Assembly: GCA_011174795.1 (NCBI GenBank)
Contig: DUEY01000008.1
Coordinates: 1 to 46,395, forward strand
DNA from: Dehalococcoidia bacterium
GTDB taxonomy: Bacteria; Chloroflexota; Dehalococcoidia; SZUA-161
Direction: 5' to 3'
Length of the DNA: 46,395 bases
Part shown: in pieces, positions 25,104 through 39,300 of the stretch
Position numbering within the stretch: position 1 is the first letter of the stretch
How the letters are laid out: each line of letters starts with the position of its first letter
Made by a program: the position numbers and the translations under genes
The notes under the pieces: generated by a model
Database searches by the model: none
Seen by the model: the letters and a program-made list of their open reading frames with translations, nothing else
What the model was told of the DNA's origin: nothing

Positions 25104-26027
25104 ATGGCCTTAGATGGCCAGGGATCAGGTGAAAAACGTGCTAATCCAGGAGCCTCGGCGGATACTACCGCCGAGGCTGTTACTTTCTTGAAGGGAAAGG
25201 CATTATTGAAGTCTCCGTTATCCATGGAGGAAATGGCGTCAGTGGCCAAGAAACTGCGCCGCCACATCATACAAATGACTGGCAAGGCAGGCAGTGGGCA
25301 TCCGGGCGGTTCGCTTTCATCTGCGGAGATTATCACCACCCTGTACTTCAGTGTGTTGCGTCATGATCCGGCCAACCCTCGCTGGGCTGAGCGTGACCGT
25401 TTTATTCTCAGCAAAGGGCACGCGGCCCCTCTTCTCTATGCTGCTCTGGCTGAAAGCGGATACTTCCCGATTAGAGACCTTTCAACTTTACGGGTTCTGG
25501 GAAGTTGTTTACAGGGCCATTGCGATATGACTGTCACGCCAGGGGTGGAGATATCATCGGGTTCGCTGGGGCAGGGGCTTTCTTTTGGAATCGGTGTTGC
25601 GCTGGCCGGCAGACTTGATAATCAGGACTATCGAACCTATGTGTTGTTAGGCGACGGGGAGTGTGATGAGGGACAGGTATGGGAGGCAGGGATGGCTGCG
25701 GCACACTACAAACTCGATAACATCGTAGCTATCGTTGACCATAATAAACAGCAAATCGATGGCTGGAACTATGAGGTGATGAACCTTGAGCCTCTAGCTG
25801 AGAAGTGGATGGCTTTTGGCTGGCATACTATCGAGGTTGACGGGCACGACTTCTCCCAGTTGCTCACTGCATTTGATGAAGCTAAGCAAATCAGAGATAA
25901 ACCTACTGCCATAATTGCCTGTACGGTTAAAGGAAGAGGTGTCAGCTTCATGGAGAACAACATTGAGTTTCATGGCAGGGCCCCCACACCTGATGAGGTC
26001 GAGAGGGCGCTCGAGGAATTGAAGTAG
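25104..26027 (+). CDS. Transketolase, N-terminal subunit
   Basis: A 307-residue protein equal to the thiamine-diphosphate-binding half of transketolase. GKAGSGHPGGSLSSAEIIT, DRFILSKGHAAP, SGSLGQGLSFGIG and the ThDP/Mg motif GDGECDEGQVWEA with IVDHNKQQ are clear. An extra N-terminal 35 residues are unlike the family. The full enzyme is completed by the next gene, which starts 2 nt later. Together they shuttle two-carbon units in the non-oxidative pentose phosphate pathway. GGAGGG lies upstream, and the promoter is at 25052-25080. Split transketolases are usual in archaea and many anaerobes. Confidence 0.95.
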   Translation: MALDGQGSGEKRANPGASADTTAEAVTFLKGKALLKSPLSMEEMASVAKKLRRHIIQMTGKAGSGHPGGSLSSAEIITTLYFSVLRHDPANPRWAERDRFILSKGHAAPLLYAALAESGYFPIRDLSTLRVLGSCLQGHCDMTVTPGVEISSGSLGQGLSFGIGVALAGRLDNQDYRTYVLLGDGECDEGQVWEAGMAAAHYKLDNIVAIVDHNKQQIDGWNYEVMNLEPLAEKWMAFGWHTIEVDGHDFSQLLTAFDEAKQIRDKPTAIIACTVKGRGVSFMENNIEFHGRAPTPDEVERALEELK

Positions 26028-26029
26028 CT

Positions 26030-26971
26030 ATGGAGCAGAGCACCAGGGAAGCATATGGTAAGACCCTTGTAGAGCTGGGCGGGCAAAATAAAGATATCGT
26101 TGTCCTAGATGCTGACCTTTCAAAATCCACGATGACCAGTCTCTTCGCCAAAGCGTACCCCGAGCGGTTTTTCGACTGTGGTATTGCTGAACAGAATATG
26201 GTAGGTATTGCTGCTGGTCTTGCGGCGGCAGGCAAGACAGTATTTGCCAGCACTTTCGCCGTTTTTGTACCCGGACGTTGCTTTGACCAGATTCGAATGA
26301 GCATAGCTCAGCCTGGTCTAAATGTGAAGCTGGTAACCAGTCATGGGGGAATCACCGTAGGTGAGGATGGGACATCCCATCACGCTATTGAGGATCTGGG
26401 TCTGGCCTGTTCGTTCCCCGGATTTACCGTGGTTGTACCTGCTGACGCGATTGAGGTAGCTCAGGCAGTAAGGGTTGCCACCCAAACTTATGGCCCTTTC
26501 TACATCAGGCTTAGCCGCCCCAAAACGCCGCTTGTTTATGATCCCGACTATCAGTTTAAACTGGGGAAAGCGGCGACATTGAGGGAGGGTAAGGATGTTA
26601 CTGTTATTGCCATAGGTATTATGGTAGCGCTAGCTCTGGAAGCGGCGCAAAATCTGGCTCAGGATGGGATTGACTGCCGGGTGCTTAGTATGTCCACACT
26701 GAAGCCTCTGGATAAGGATGCTGTAATAAAAGCAGCCCGTGAGACGGGCGCTATTGTTACAGCCGAGGAGCACCTGCGGTTGGGTGGTCTGGGTAGCTCT
26801 GTGGCTCAAGTTGTAGTTGAGCAGCAACCAGTCCCTATGTCCATTATTGCTATCAACGATACCTATTCAAAGTCAGGTAAACCTGGGGAGTTGCTGAAAA
26901 AGCAGGGACTTACAGCAGCCAATATTGAGAGCGCTGCCCGCTCTTTGGTTGCAAAAAAGAAAGACAGCTAA
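26030..26971 (+). CDS. Transketolase, C-terminal subunit
   Basis: A 313-residue protein equal to the pyrimidine-binding and C-terminal parts of transketolase. VVLDADLSKS, FDCGIAEQNMVGIAAGLAAAG (with the ThDP-activating Glu), SHGGITVGEDGTSHHAIEDLG, then the C-terminal TVIAIGIMVALALEAA and VTAEEHLRLGGLGS are typical. It needs the preceding subunit to work. The start is 2 nt after the previous stop codon. DXP synthase is related, but that enzyme is not split, so transketolase is preferred. Confidence 0.95.
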   Translation: MEQSTREAYGKTLVELGGQNKDIVVLDADLSKSTMTSLFAKAYPERFFDCGIAEQNMVGIAAGLAAAGKTVFASTFAVFVPGRCFDQIRMSIAQPGLNVKLVTSHGGITVGEDGTSHHAIEDLGLACSFPGFTVVVPADAIEVAQAVRVATQTYGPFYIRLSRPKTPLVYDPDYQFKLGKAATLREGKDVTVIAIGIMVALALEAAQNLAQDGIDCRVLSMSTLKPLDKDAVIKAARETGAIVTAEEHLRLGGLGSSVAQVVVEQQPVPMSIIAINDTYSKSGKPGELLKKQGLTAANIESAARSLVAKKKDS

Positions 26972-26983
26972 CACCACTATAGC

Positions 26984-27295
26984 TTACGGCTCTTCTTCCA
27001 ACTCTTCCTCCCCGAATTCCTCATCGCTGTAAATTCCCACCTCTTGGCCTTGATATACTGTTACAATGAAATCATCCCGCGCGATATCTGCCGAAATTAC
27101 CAGTTCTTCGTCAATTTGATCAATGAGATCCTGAATTTCCTCTGACGACATTTTTCCACTTATACACAAAGTGGCATAAGCTATTGAAGGGGTGAAGTGA
27201 AGGTCCACCCTCCCCGCTCGCTCGTCACCGGTTACAATGAGGTAGGCTTCTGAATGTGGGGTGCGGCACTCTCTTTCGAACCTGTATTCTGCCAT
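26984..27295 (-). CDS. Small acidic protein, function unknown
   Basis: A 103-residue soluble protein. An N-terminal beta-rich region (YRFERECRTP, RAGRVDLHFTPSIAYATLCI) is followed by a helix (SSEEIQDLIDQIDEELV) and a beta strand (DDFIVTVYQGQEVGIY). It ends in a very acidic tail (EEFGEEELEEEP). I see no catalytic motif. AAGGAGG lies 6 nt before the ATG at 27295, so the 25 earlier residues in the ORF track are dismissed. It lies 38 nt after proA on the same strand and may be co-transcribed. It converges with the transketolase genes. Confidence 0.7.
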   Translation of the reverse strand: MAEYRFERECRTPHSEAYLIVTGDERAGRVDLHFTPSIAYATLCISGKMSSEEIQDLIDQIDEELVISADIARDDFIVTVYQGQEVGIYSDEEFGEEELEEEP

Positions 27296-27333
27296 GATGA
27301 ACCTCCTTATAAATAATGACACATTCTCTGTGC

Positions 27334-28608
27334 CTAGGGCCGAACCTGCCCATCTCCCAACACTATCCACTTGTATGAAGTCAACTCTTTAAGGCCCATC
27401 GGGCCTCTGGCGTGGAACTTTTGTGTGCTGATTCCTACCTCTGCCCCTAACCCGAACTGCCCACCGTCGGTGAAGCGGGTGCTGGCATTTACATAGACAC
27501 AGGAAGCATCGACCTCCCTCAGGAAACGCATGCCTGCTGTGTAATTCTCGGTCACGATTGCTTCGGAATGACCAGAGCCATAACGCTCGATGTGTTCCAG
27601 TGCCTCGTCTATGGAGTCGACTATCTTGATGGCAGCAATGAGCGCTAGAAACTCTTTTCCCCAGTCATGTTCAGCGACAGAAGCAAGCTTCAGGGATGGC
27701 AGTGGTTTTAATATCTTCATTGCGCGCTCGTCGCAACGCATTTCTACATTTGCCCTACCCAATTCGGCTGCAATCATAGGCAGGTAGCTTTGTGCTATGT
27801 CAGCATGAATTAATAGAGTATCAAGGGCATTGCATACAGTGGGACGCTGCACCTTGGCGTTATAAGCGATATTTACCGCTTTATCGAGGTCGGCATCACG
27901 GTCAATGTAGGTATGACAGACGCCTATACCACCGCTGACAACGGGCATGGTGGCGTTCTCCGCAACATAGCTAATTAGCTCTGCTCCCCCTCGGGGTATG
28001 ACCATATCGACGGCTTCCCTCATTCGCAGTATCTGGCCTACTAGTGCCCGATCGGTTGATTCGATGAACTGAACAGCCCCTTCGGGAATACCGGACTGGT
28101 ATGCTGCTCTCTGTATGACCTTAGCCAGCGCCAGGTTGGAGTGTGTCGCCTCCTTGCCGCCGCGGAGGACTACAGCGTTGCCTGATTTAAGGCAGAGAAC
28201 TGATATGTCGGCGGTTACATTGGGACGGCTCTCGTAGATAGCACAGATTACTCCAAGAGGAACACGGCGCTTGCCGACTTGAAGGCCGTTGGGCAGGGTA
28301 CGCATGTCGAAAGTCTCTCCTACAGGGTCGGGAAGAGTTGCAACGCTTATAATATCTGAAGAGATCGATTGTAGTCTTTCCGAGGTTAGGAGAAGCCGAT
28401 CGAGCATGGATTCGCTCATGCCTGCCTTTTCGCCCTTGGCGTAGTCCAAGCGGTTGGCTTTTAAAATAGCTTTCTCGTTGGCTATCAGTTCATCTGCAAT
28501 GGAATACAGTGCCCTGTTCTTAACATCGGTAGAGAGATACGCCAGCTTTTTAGAAGCAATTTTTGCTGCTTTTACTTTGACCTCGACCTCAGTTACAGAA
28601 GATTTCAT
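27334..28608 (-). CDS. proA: Gamma-glutamyl phosphate reductase
   Basis: A 424-residue NADPH-dependent aldehyde-dehydrogenase-fold enzyme, the second step of proline synthesis. VPLGVICAIYESRPNVTAD is the NADP-binding stretch and GGIGVCHTYIDRDADL carries the catalytic Cys. LKSGNAVVLRGGKEA and TRFTDGGQFGLGAEVGISTQK, near the C-terminus, are further signatures. Its product cyclises to pyrroline-5-carboxylate. It begins 18 nt after proB's stop codon, so the two form an operon. Length is normal. Confidence 0.97.
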   Translation of the reverse strand: MKSSVTEVEVKVKAAKIASKKLAYLSTDVKNRALYSIADELIANEKAILKANRLDYAKGEKAGMSESMLDRLLLTSERLQSISSDIISVATLPDPVGETFDMRTLPNGLQVGKRRVPLGVICAIYESRPNVTADISVLCLKSGNAVVLRGGKEATHSNLALAKVIQRAAYQSGIPEGAVQFIESTDRALVGQILRMREAVDMVIPRGGAELISYVAENATMPVVSGGIGVCHTYIDRDADLDKAVNIAYNAKVQRPTVCNALDTLLIHADIAQSYLPMIAAELGRANVEMRCDERAMKILKPLPSLKLASVAEHDWGKEFLALIAAIKIVDSIDEALEHIERYGSGHSEAIVTENYTAGMRFLREVDASCVYVNASTRFTDGGQFGLGAEVGISTQKFHARGPMGLKELTSYKWIVLGDGQVRP

Positions 28609-28626
28609 TTCACGGCTCCTCTAGTA

Positions 28627-29739
28627 CTAAAGCATAACCAAGTTATCGCGGTGCACAGCCTCTGCGCCATATTCATATCCTAAACGCTCTGCAATCTTAT
28701 CAGAGTGCGCCCCTTTTATAATGGCAATGTCGTCTGAGCTGTAATTCGAGATGCCGCAGGCGACCTTCTCCCTCTTTGCGCTATCGAGGATATTCACAAT
28801 GTCACCCCGCTCGAATTTACCATTAACCCGGGTGATTCCTGCAGGTAGTAGGCTCTTGTTTTGCTCTCGGAGCGCTGTTGCCGCGCCAGAGTCGATAATT
28901 AGTTGCCCTTTAGATATTCCGCTTAATAGCCAGCGCTTGCGACTTTCCAGCTTAGATGTTGTTGGGTGGAAATATGTACCAATGGGTTCACCATTAGTCA
29001 GTTTAATTATAACTTCAGGCTCACGTCCATCGGCAATTACTACCGCTACACCTGAGGCAGTAGCCAGCTTCGCTGCCTCGACCTTGGTTACCATACCGCC
29101 TGTCCCGCGTTCGGTACGGGTTGCACCGGCAAGACTTTCGATGAATGTATCGATTCTTTCAACCCGTTCGACAAGCCTAGCGTTCGAGTTATGTCGGGGA
29201 TCGGCATCGTAGAGGCCACCGATATCGGTGAGAAGCATTAAAAGGTCGGCATCGGTCAACCCAGCCACCAGAGCGGATAGATTATCATTGTCTCCGAATA
29301 CGGCAGTCTGGAGTTCATCGACGGCGACCACGTCGTTCTCGTTGACGATAGGTATGACACGGAGTTCCAAGAGAGCCAACAAAGTGTTGCGTGCGTTAAG
29401 GTAGCTTATACGGTTGGAGAGATCGTTTCTGGTGAGCAAAGTCTGGGCTATGGTGATTTCGTGCCATCCGAATAGCTGGTCATAAGCATCCATAAGGCGG
29501 CTCTGCCCTACTGCCGCCAGCACCTGCTTGAAGGGTATGTCTTTACGCTCTTTGATAAGCCCCAGGCGTTTCCTGCCAGCGGCGATTGCCCCTGATGAGA
29601 CAACGACTATCTCCATGCCCTGTTTATGCAGCTTGGCTGTTTGCCCAACCAAGGAAGACATTATCTCGAGGTTAAGACAATCGCTCCCTCCGGTGAGGAG
29701 ATTGGTGCCCAGCTTTATTACAATACGGTTATAAGCCAT
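28627..29739 (-). CDS. proB: Glutamate 5-kinase with C-terminal PUA domain
   Basis: A 370-residue glutamate kinase, the first and feedback-regulated step of proline synthesis. The amino-acid-kinase domain shows IVIKLGTNLLTGG, VVVSSGAIAAGRKRLG, PIVNENDVVAVDEL and FGDNDNLSALVAG. TERGTGGMVTKVEAAKLA is the ATP-binding loop. Residues about 280-370 form a PUA domain (KGQLIIDSGAATAL). A promoter (TTGTTG, 18 bp, TATAAT) ends 15 nt before the ATG. proA follows by 18 nt. Confidence 0.97.
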   Translation of the reverse strand: MAYNRIVIKLGTNLLTGGSDCLNLEIMSSLVGQTAKLHKQGMEIVVVSSGAIAAGRKRLGLIKERKDIPFKQVLAAVGQSRLMDAYDQLFGWHEITIAQTLLTRNDLSNRISYLNARNTLLALLELRVIPIVNENDVVAVDELQTAVFGDNDNLSALVAGLTDADLLMLLTDIGGLYDADPRHNSNARLVERVERIDTFIESLAGATRTERGTGGMVTKVEAAKLATASGVAVVIADGREPEVIIKLTNGEPIGTYFHPTTSKLESRKRWLLSGISKGQLIIDSGAATALREQNKSLLPAGITRVNGKFERGDIVNILDSAKREKVACGISNYSSDDIAIIKGAHSDKIAERLGYEYGAEAVHRDNLVML

Positions 29740-29754
29740 AAGAACTTCGCCTTA

Positions 29755-29784
29755 ATTATAGCAGTGAGGGGAAGCTTACAACAA
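29755..29784 (-). promoter_or_regulatory. Promoter of proBA
   Basis: TTGTTG (29784-29779), 18 bp, perfect TATAAT (29760-29755) on the minus strand. The predicted leader is only about 8-9 nt. Confidence 0.5.
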
Positions 29785-29808
29785 TCAGGCAGGTTTGTTA
29801 GGGGGTGA

Positions 29809-31071
29809 TTAAAAATCCTTGGTAAGGGTATCGAGGAACTCGGCATTTGTTGAGGTCTTAGCCAATCTCTCGAGCACCTTTTCCGTTGCCTCGGTGGGAT
29901 TCGGCGAGTTGGCGTTAACCAAGCTGGCCATCCTCCGTACTACCCATATTTGCCTCAGCGCGTTCTCATCGAGGAGCAGTTCCTCCTGTCTCGTGCCACT
30001 ACGCTGAATATCTATAGCGGGGAAAATCCTGCGCTCTGACAGTTTACGATCAAGATGGAGTTCCATGTTGCCGGTGCCTTTGAACTCTTCGTAAATCACC
30101 TCGTCCATTCTACTACCGGTATCTATTAAACACGTGGCGATGACGGTCAGGCTTCCACCCTCCTCTATATTTCTGGCGGAGCCGAAAAATCTCTTCGGTG
30201 AATAGAGTGCGGCCGGGTCGACGCCTCCGGAGAGAGTACGCCCGCTGGAAGGCATCTCCAGATTATAGGCGCGGGTGAGTCTCGTGATGCTATCGAGCAG
30301 GATTACCACGTCTGCCCCGAACTCCACTAATCTCTTGGCGCGCTCCAGTGCTACCTCGGAGACCCGTGTATGTTCTTCGACCGGCTCGTCGAAAGTAGAG
30401 GCTATTACATCGGCTTGTACAGATTTCTTCCAGTCGGTTACCTCCTCCGGACGCTCTCCAATAAGACAGACCATGAGGTGAATGTCATCGTAGTTGGTGG
30501 TGATGGCATTGGCGATGTGCTTCAGCAGCACGGTTTTCCCTGCTTTAGGGGGAGAGACAATCAATCCCCTCTGGCCACGGCCGATAGGAGCTATGATATT
30601 AATGAGCCGGGTGGAAAGATTATTACGGGTAGTCTCCAGGTTGATTATCTTGTTGGGGAAAATAGGCGTTTGTCTGTCGAAGATGGGTCGGTTCTTAGCA
30701 GCCTCCGGGTCGAGATTGTTTACTGTCTCGACGCGAAGCAGGCTATGATACTTCTCACTGTCCTTAGGCAGTCTCACCTGCCCGCTGACCATGTCTCCGG
30801 TGCGCAAGGAGAAGCGGCGTATTTGTGACTGGGAGACATAGATGTCGCTAGAATCATGCCGCAGGTCGGTTTGGCGCAGAAACCCGTACCCATCACCCAT
30901 GATTTCTAAAATGCCGCCTCTGAAGCTGTACCCCTGTTGTTCAGCGTTTGCCTGTAGCAATCGCATAACCAGGTCTTCCTTTTTCAGAGCGCTAACGCTG
31001 GTAATCCCCAGTTCCTTGGCATAGGATAGGAGTTCCTCTCTCGTTTTGGTTTCAAGATCGGTTATATTCAT
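29809..31071 (-). CDS. rho: Transcription termination factor Rho
   Basis: A 420-residue Rho helicase. Residues about 5-45 are the Rho_N/SAP-like helical domain ([13 protein letters not shown]). The CSD-like primary RNA site contains [11 protein letters not shown]. The ATPase core has Walker [15 protein letters not shown], Walker [17 protein letters not shown] and the Q-loop/R-loop region [12 protein letters not shown]. Length matches the short, insertion-free form. Few intrinsic terminators are seen in the window, so Rho may do much of the termination. A promoter (TTAACT, 18 bp, TATAAT) lies 14 nt before the start codon. The gene follows tal by 73 nt. Confidence 0.97.
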   Translation of the reverse strand: MNITDLETKTREELLSYAKELGITSVSALKKEDLVMRLLQANAEQQGYSFRGGILEIMGDGYGFLRQTDLRHDSSDIYVSQSQIRRFSLRTGDMVSGQVRLPKDSEKYHSLLRVETVNNLDPEAAKNRPIFDRQTPIFPNKIINLETTRNNLSTRLINIIAPIGRGQRGLIVSPPKAGKTVLLKHIANAITTNYDDIHLMVCLIGERPEEVTDWKKSVQADVIASTFDEPVEEHTRVSEVALERAKRLVEFGADVVILLDSITRLTRAYNLEMPSSGRTLSGGVDPAALYSPKRFFGSARNIEEGGSLTVIATCLIDTGSRMDEVIYEEFKGTGNMELHLDRKLSERRIFPAIDIQRSGTRQEELLLDENALRQIWVVRRMASLVNANSPNPTEATEKVLERLAKTSTNAEFLDTLTKDF

Positions 31072-31085
31072 AGCACGACTCCGTA

Positions 31086-31115
31086 ATTATATTGCAAATG
31101 TTTTGGGAAAGTTAA
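31086..31115 (-). promoter_or_regulatory. Putative promoter of rho
   Basis: TTAACT (31115-31110), 18 bp, perfect TATAAT (31091-31086). Only 14 nt separate the -10 from the ATG, and the GGAG of the presumed ribosome site straddles the expected transcription start. Confidence 0.45.
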
Positions 31116-31144
31116 GTTTGGTGTTGAATTCGCTGAGCACCGCT

Positions 31145-31798
31145 TTATGACTTCTGGATTCTTTGCCAATCCTCAGCGAAGTGGGATATCCCGATATCAG
31201 TCAGCGGGTGCTTAATCATCAGTGTAAGTACATTATAAGGTATAGTCGCGATATGTGCACCTACCTTCGCAGCCGTAATAACGTGTAACGGGTGACGGAT
31301 ACTGGCAGCAATTACCTGAGTGGTCGTTATATTGTAGTTTTCGAACAATTCAACGATCTCAGCAACAAGCTGCATACCATCATGGCCAATATCATCAAGC
31401 CTGCCCACAAAAGGGCTGACGTAAGTTGCACCAGCGATTGTGCCCAGTAATGCCTGATTAAGGGAGAAGCATAGTGTCAAGTTCGTCCGTATCCCCTCCC
31501 TTGAGAGGACGGATATGGCTTCCAGCCCACTGACTGATACTGGTACTTTTACTACTACATTGGGAGACCAGGAGGAAACCTCTCTCGCCTCCTCAATCAG
31601 GGCATCGGTTTCCAGGCTGAGCACTTCAGCACTGATAGGGCCGTCAATAATGGAGGCGATTTCCTGAATAACCGCCTTCATGTCCGCCCTTTTTTCCTTG
31701 GCTACTAGCGAGGGATTAGTGGTGACTCCGCTAATCACACCTAATTTGACAGCTTGGCGGATTTCATCAATGCTGGCGGTATCGAGGAAGATACGCAT
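31145..31798 (-). CDS. tal: Transaldolase (fructose-6-phosphate aldolase-like, TalC/MipB type)
   Basis: A 217-residue short transaldolase with a TIM-barrel. [28 protein letters not shown], the Schiff-base lysine in [22 protein letters not shown] and [11 protein letters not shown] match. Members are transaldolases or fructose-6-phosphate aldolases; with a split transketolase in the same window, a transaldolase role in the pentose phosphate pathway is likely. A good promoter (TAGACA, 17 bp, TATAGT) ends 13 nt before the ATG. It lies between pyrG and rho, an order also seen in Firmicutes. Confidence 0.92.
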   Translation of the reverse strand: MRIFLDTASIDEIRQAVKLGVISGVTTNPSLVAKEKRADMKAVIQEIASIIDGPISAEVLSLETDALIEEAREVSSWSPNVVVKVPVSVSGLEAISVLSREGIRTNLTLCFSLNQALLGTIAGATYVSPFVGRLDDIGHDGMQLVAEIVELFENYNITTTQVIAASIRHPLHVITAAKVGAHIATIPYNVLTLMIKHPLTDIGISHFAEDWQRIQKS

Positions 31799-31811
31799 TC
31801 AGTGTTATCCC

Positions 31812-31840
31812 ACTATATCATAAGTTGGTGCTTTTGTCTA
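31812..31840 (-). promoter_or_regulatory. Promoter of tal
   Basis: TAGACA (31840-31835), 17 bp, TATAGT (31817-31812) on the minus strand. Both boxes match 5 of 6. The leader would be only about 7 nt, with no ribosome site in it. Confidence 0.6.
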
Positions 31841-31855
31841 TATATTCAAGTAAGA

Positions 31856-35672
<3,817 letters not shown>

Positions 35673-35681
35673 GAGAAAGTT

Positions 35682-36278
35682 ATGAAGCTGATTATAGGGC
35701 TGGGTAATCCCGGCAAGCTATATCTCAATAACAGGCACAACGTAGGGTTTCGCTGCCTTGAATATTTCGCCCGTAGACACGGCATCTCGCTTAATCAGCG
35801 CAGGGCACGCAGCCAGTTCGGCGTGGGAGAGGTCAGCGGCATAAAGGTTGTCCTGGCTAAACCAAGAACCTTTATGAATCTCAGTGGAGAGGCTGTGGAG
35901 GCACTCATGCGGCGCTACCGCATATCTACAAAAAATTTGCATAACATTATCGTTATTTACGACGACCTCGACCTTCCCCTAGGCAGGATACGTATTCGAG
36001 AGCGGGGAGGCTCGGGAGGTCATAAGGGACTGCAGTCTATTATAGCTCATCTTGGGAGCCAGGACTTTCCCAGGCTCCGTGTCGGCATAGCTCCGCTTGA
36101 GGATGAAGCTCGCCAGAGGCGGGCTCAACCTGATAGAGAAGATACAGTAAAATACGTTCTCAACGATTTTACCGCTGTTGAAAAAGCTGTCCTGCGAAGG
36201 GTCTACCCTGACGTCGCCGACGCTATCTATTGCAGCATCACTGAAAGCATAACGTCGGCAATGAACAGGTATAATTGA
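35682..36278 (+). CDS. pth: Peptidyl-tRNA hydrolase
   Basis: A 198-residue Pth that releases tRNA from peptidyl-tRNAs dropped by the ribosome. MKLIIGLGNPGKLYLNNRHNVGF carries the catalytic His. KPRTFMNLSGEAV, VIYDDLDLPLGRIRIRERGGSGGHKGL (Asp of the catalytic set) and FPRLRVGI are the other signatures. It starts 9 nt after ligA's stop codon, so they are co-transcribed. mfd follows after a hairpin; pth-mfd is a widely conserved pair. Confidence 0.96.
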   Translation: MKLIIGLGNPGKLYLNNRHNVGFRCLEYFARRHGISLNQRRARSQFGVGEVSGIKVVLAKPRTFMNLSGEAVEALMRRYRISTKNLHNIIVIYDDLDLPLGRIRIRERGGSGGHKGLQSIIAHLGSQDFPRLRVGIAPLEDEARQRRAQPDREDTVKYVLNDFTAVEKAVLRRVYPDVADAIYCSITESITSAMNRYN

Positions 36279-36316
36279 AATTTGCCTTCGAATAAGGCTT
36301 TTGATAAGATTCTGAC

Positions 36317-36342
36317 AGGGCTAGTCAGCTTTGGCTAGCCCT
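36317..36342 (+). terminator. Hairpin between pth and mfd
   Basis: AGGGCTAG (36317-36324) and CTAGCCCT (36335-36342) form a perfect 8-bp stem with a 10-nt loop. No T-run follows. The mfd ribosome site (GAGG) begins 2 nt later. It may be a weak terminator or control mfd translation. Confidence 0.5.
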
Positions 36343-36352
36343 TGAGGTGTTT

Positions 36353-39300
36353 GTGTTGAATCTATCGGGATTGCTTGCTCTGGTTGAAGACATGCCCTCA
36401 TATCGTAAGTTAATCCGTGGCTTGCAGGAAGTGAAGGGTGAAAATAGGGCAGTAGTGCTAGATTCAGCCAAGCCCTACCTGCTGGCCTGCCTGTATCGGT
36501 ACCTCGGCTTTCCTATGCTGGTTATTACCGACAGGTCGGAGCGAGCAAGGCAGCTTTACGATGAGATACCCATCTGGCTTGGTAACGGTGCTCAGGTCAG
36601 GCTTTTCCCCGAGCACGATTCACTACCCTACGAGCGCCTCTCATCAGATTCCTACACGGTCCAGCAGAGGTTGAAGCTGTTGGCTGACCTCAGTGAGGGG
36701 GATGGAAATCTTTTTATTATTACTTCGGCTCATGCCATTATACGGAAGATCGTATCTGCTGCAACCTTTGCTTCATCATGTCACATATTAAGAAAGGGTA
36801 TGCAGATCGACCTAGAGCAGACACTGTCCAGATGGACGAAGCTTGGCTATGAGATGGAGAGCACGGTGGATATACCGGGGACCATGAGCCGACGCGGCGG
36901 GATACTTGATATATATCCGCCGAATAGCGAATTCCCTGTCCGAATCGAGCTTTTCGGGGATGCGGTGGATAGCCTCCGCTTCTTTGATCCGGCAAGCCAG
37001 CGCTCGATAGAGTTAGTGAACCAAGTAACGGTTATTCCAGCCAAAGAGGTGGTTGTATCCAACACGGAATTAGATGATGTTTTTCCGCAACTCGACCTCT
37101 CAACCATGAAACCGGAGGCCAGAGGGAGGGTTGGAGAGGACATGGCGCGTCTTGCTAGCGCTCAATGGTTCGATGGGTTGGATTTTTACGCCTCCCTGTT
37201 TAATGATGGCGTTTTCCTTGATCACCTTTCGCAGCATACCCTGATAGTTCTCGACCAGCCTGATAGTATCGAGGCTGCGGTTGATGATCTGGCTGCTCAG
37301 GCGACTGAGTTGTGCGGCATGCAGGTTGAGCGAGGCGAGTTACCGTACAATTTCCCTGTGCCCTACTTCACTTGGTCGGAGATAGCGGGTAAACTCGAGA
37401 GATTTGAGAGACGGCTGGCTCTGGAGCCATGGGAGCGAGAGAGCCAGCATCATGTTGTAGGCTTTGGTACTGTTACCGGATATGGCGGTCGCGTGGATAT
37501 TTTTCTTAAAGATAACAGGAAGATACTCAAGGATAAACGCCGTGTCATCATAGTCTCCCAGCAGGCAGCGAGGCTGTCTGAACTATTAGAGGAGCAGGAC
37601 ATCATCGCAGCACCAGTCACGGATATCGTCAGTATGCCTCCTCCCGGTTCGATTACTCTGGTTCAGGGCTCGCTAGCTGCAGGCTGGACGGCGGATAGTG
37701 AGGACACGGTTTTTAGCGACATGGAGATCTTCGGCTTCGCTAAAACGAGGCGAATGGTGCCGAAGCACCCGGTGCGCAGAGATACATTTTTCTCCGAGCT
37801 TTCACAGGGCGACTATGTGGTGCATATCGACCATGGCATCGCCAGATTCTCAGGGCTCACGAGGCTCAGCCTGGATAACGGTGAGCGCGAGTACCTGGTC
37901 TTGGATTATGCTGCTGGTGATAGACTCTATGTGCCCAGCGAGCAGGTTGACCGCGTTGGCCGCTACATTGGTCCCGGCGGCTACACTCCATCGTTGAGTA
38001 GACTGGGCACTCAAGAGTGGAGCCGGGCTAAACAGAGGGTTAGGGAGGCAGCAGGCAATTTGGCAAGAGAGCTTCTTGCCATTTACTCGGCACGGGAGGT
38101 CTTAGATGGTTTTGCGTTTTCCCCTGATTCCCCCTGGCAGCAGGAACTCGAGGCATCCTTCCCCTACGTTGAGACACTGGATCAGATGAAGGCGGTGCAG
38201 GAAGTCAAGAAGGATATGGAAAGCAAACGACCTATGGACCGGCTGGTGTGTGGCGATGTGGGATACGGGAAGACCGAGGTTGCCATCCGCGCTGCCTTCA
38301 AAGCAGTTATGGATGGAATGCAGGTGGCGGTACTGGTGCCTACCACTGTCTTAGCACAGCAGCATCTGACTACCTTCAGCGAGCGTCTGGGAGCTTTTCC
38401 CGTCAGGATAGAACTGCTGAGCCGCTTTCGGTCCCAGAGGGAGCAGCAGGAGGTGCTTCAGGGGTTAGCTAACGGCAGCGTCGACATTTGTATCGGTACC
38501 CATCGGCTTGTCCAGAAGGATGTGTCCTTCAAGAATCTGGGGTTGATTATCACCGATGAGGAGCAGCGATTCGGCGTCGCTCACAAGGAGCGGCTCAAAC
38601 AACTCAGAAGAGAGGTCGATGTCCTTACCCTAAGCGCTACTCCTATCCCCCGTACACTCCATATGTCCCTGGTTGGCATCCGTGATATGAGCACCATGGA
38701 AACTCCTCCCGAGGAGCGTTTCCCAATAAAGACCTATGTTTCTTTTTATGACGAGAGGCTGGTCCGTGAGGCTGTATTGCGGGAGCTAGAACGTAACGGC
38801 CAGGTATTCTATGTCCATAATCGGGTACAGCGGATCGGTTGGGTGGCTAGAAAGCTGGAGGAGTTGATACCTGAGGCCAGGATAGGCGTTGCTCACGGAC
38901 AGATGCCTGAGGAGGCGCTCGAGTCGGTAATGCTCGATTTTACCAGGGGCAGGCTTGACCTCCTCCTGTGCAGTACCATTATCGAGTCCGGGCTTGATCT
39001 GCCTAATGTCAATACTCTGATCGTTGATGACGCGGATAGAATGGGACTGACGCAGCTTTATCAGCTTAGAGGCAGGGTGGGGCGTGGAGCAAACCGCGCT
39101 TATGCTTATTTCTTCTATAAAAAGGGCAAACAGCTTACGGATGCAGCCCAGAAGAGGCTCAGGACCATCTTTGAGGCAACTGAACTGGGCGCCGGATTCC
39201 GCATAGCGATGAGGGACCTTGAGATTCGTGGAGCCGGCAATCTCCTCGGTCACGAACAGAGCGGGCACATGGGCGCTGTTGGCTTCGAGCTCTATTGCCG

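Noticed and set aside
25007-25339. N-terminal extension of the amidohydrolase ORF
   Set aside because: The added 111 residues cross both divergent promoters and lie antisense to transketolase; the conserved domain begins at the GTG at 25006.
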